A DNA stretch of 64,000 nucleotides from Streptomyces sp. AM 2-1-1 (lineage in GTDB: Bacteria > Actinomycetota > Actinomycetes > Streptomycetales > Streptomycetaceae), in assembly GCF_029167645.1 (NCBI RefSeq), contig NZ_CP119147.1, positions 124,001 through 188,000 of the forward strand. The letters run 5' to 3'. Below, piece after piece: positions 62,995 to 64,000 of the stretch. The notes below the pieces were generated by a model. The model was given only the letters and a program-made list of their open reading frames with translations. It did no database searches and was not told where the DNA came from. The translations under genes and the position numbers were made by a program. Each line of letters begins with the position of its first letter. Position 1 is the stretch's first letter.

Positions 62995-64000
62995 TCAGAG
63001 TTCGATCCAGCCGGCGGCCAGGGCGATCACACCCGTGACGGCTCCCGCGACCGACACGGCGCAGATGACCGCTTCGGCCGGTGAGAAGAGGCGGCGGTTC
63101 TGCTCGCGCCGGGCCTTGACGAAGAGGATGGTGGCCGGGGCGTAGAGGATGAAGGAGACGAGGACGAACTTCAGCCCCGCCGCGTAGAGCAGGAACGCCG
63201 TGTAGAGGGTGGCGACGGCGGCGACCACGAGTTCGCCGCGGGTGGACCGGCCGACGGCGCCTTCGCCCTCCGGGTTCCGCGCGATCTTGACGGCGAACCC
63301 GGCGGCCAGCAGGAACGGGATCAGGCTGAGCGCACTGGTCAGATCGAGGGCGAAGTTGAAGGCGTCGTCGGAGAACGCGGTGATGACGAGGACCACCTGG
63401 CTCAGCGACGTGGTCATGAGCAACGCGGGCACCGGCACGTCGGCGGCGGTGGACCGCCCCAGGAAGCGCGGCATGTCCTCGTCCTTGGCCGCGACGAAGA
63501 GCACCTCGGCGGCCATCAGGGTCCAGGCGAGGTAGGCGCCGAGGACCGAGACGATGAGTCCCACGCTGACGAAGACCTTGCCCCAGGTGCCGACCGCCGC
63601 CTCCAGGACCCCCGCCATCGAGGGCTGGCGCAGTTCGGCGATCTCGGCCATCGGCAGAATGCCGTACGAGACGATGGTGACGGACGCGAAGACCGCGAAG
63701 ACGCTGAGGAAGCCGAGGACGGTGGCCCGGCCGACGTCCTGGCGGCGTTTGGCGTGGCGGGAGTAGACGCTGGCGCCCTCGACGCCGAGGAAGACGAAGA
63801 CGGTGGCGAGCATGGTCCCGCGCACCTGGTTGAAGAGCGAACCCGCGTAGTCGGCTCCGGCGAAGTTGTCCGCGAACACGGAGGGGTCGAGACAGAAGAG
63901 GGCGAGGATCACGAAGACGAGGATCGGGACGATCTTCGCCACGGTCACGATCCGGTTGATCGCCGCAGCCTCCTTCACCCCGCGCCGGATGAGGAGAAAG
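62995..64000 (-). CDS. amino-acid permease, probable arginine/ornithine antiporter, 5' end missing
   Basis: The gene enters from the right window edge and ends at 62995, giving 335 residues of an APC-superfamily permease. FLLIRRGVKEAAAINRIVTVAKIVP is the conserved region after helix 4, and FVFLGVEGASVYSRHAK is the substrate-binding helix 6 of the basic-amino-acid antiporter group. About eight hydrophobic segments follow. Its position just upstream of arginine deiminase supports an ArcD-like role, exchanging arginine for ornithine. The first three or four helices lie outside the window. Confidence 0.85.
   Translation of the reverse strand, partial: FLLIRRGVKEAAAINRIVTVAKIVPILVFVILALFCLDPSVFADNFAGADYAGSLFNQVRGTMLATVFVFLGVEGASVYSRHAKRRQDVGRATVLGFLSVFAVFASVTIVSYGILPMAEIAELRQPSMAGVLEAAVGTWGKVFVSVGLIVSVLGAYLAWTLMAAEVLFVAAKDEDMPRFLGRSTAADVPVPALLMTTSLSQVVLVITAFSDDAFNFALDLTSALSLIPFLLAAGFAVKIARNPEGEGAVGRSTRGELVVAAVATLYTAFLLYAAGLKFVLVSFILYAPATILFVKARREQNRRLFSPAEAVICAVSVAGAVTGVIALAAGWIEL

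Noticed and set aside
1..64000. tRNA, rRNA or riboswitch genes
   Set aside because: I looked for cloverleaf ends, conserved T-loop sequence and typical leader folds in the gaps between genes and saw none that I could defend.
61687..64000. Arginine deiminase pair as ornithine supplier for the PTM pathway
   Set aside because: Deiminase yields citrulline, the transcarbamylase step is missing here, and the genes are about 28 kb away, so a link is unsupported.

Overview
The window is very GC-rich, with GTG starts, 4-bp start/stop overlaps and gene families typical of Streptomyces (SWIM/SNF2 pair, Ku plus stand-alone ligase, Lsr2-like tail, MHYT protein). It reads as chromosomal accessory DNA from a Streptomyces, holding one recognisable antibiotic-type gene cluster, one insertion-sequence hotspot and one unfamiliar operon.

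Layout. 0-11.4 kb: an MHYT protein cut by the window edge, a methyltransferase, an alpha/beta-hydrolase remnant, an MpaB-type oxygenase, two small unknowns, a fatty-acid desaturase, an SNF2 helicase coupled to a SWIM zinc-finger protein, an MFS exporter and a secreted peptidoglycan amidase. 11.4-15.3 kb: an insertion-sequence hotspot. A 162-bp MITE with TA duplications abuts an IS5-type element with TTA duplications, which carries a DUF2750 passenger gene. A DUF1963 gene and a decayed second transposase follow. Related 46-bp sequences in opposite orientation bracket the hotspot. 15.3-16.9 kb: an MHS-type transporter on the minus strand.

17.7-33.9 kb: a complete polycyclic tetramate macrolactam (PTM) cluster in the frontalamide order. 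It encodes a sterol-desaturase-type hydroxylase, an iterative PKS-NRPS (KS-AT-DH-KR-ACP-C-A-T-TE), two phytoene-dehydrogenase-like flavoenzymes, a medium-chain reductase and a P450. The synthetase should build two polyene chains from malonyl units, join both to ornithine and release a tetramate. The flavoenzymes and reductase then close the carbocycles (two flavoenzymes plus the reductase suggest a 5-5-6 system), and the hydroxylase and P450 decorate the product. The adenylation pocket reads DVGELVSIDK by manual alignment, close to the ornithine code of gramicidin synthetase.

33.9-52.7 kb: mostly unlinked genes. These include an esterase, a secreted MINPP-type phytase, a Ku/ligase end-joining pair, a beta-helix protein with two CbxX-type ATPase modules, an acyl-CoA oxidase, an acyltransferase, a SMI1/KNR4 protein with an Lsr2-like DNA-binding tail, a short-chain dehydrogenase, a tectonin-like propeller, a PPOX flavoprotein and a DHA2 drug exporter.

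52.9-60.5 kb: the best candidate for an undescribed system. A cupin gene is translationally coupled to three tandem paralogues that share a QL(W/Y)(Y/F) winged-helix-like motif, a TOPRIM-like HDA(D/G) motif and a GFLTWP tail. Two of them also carry a zinc ribbon and membrane segments. They are followed by a small acidic membrane protein, an asparagine-synthetase-like ligase lacking the Cys2 glutaminase nucleophile, and an aldehyde dehydrogenase. The window ends with a CE7-type esterase and, on the minus strand, an arginine deiminase with its probable arginine/ornithine antiporter, which runs off the edge.
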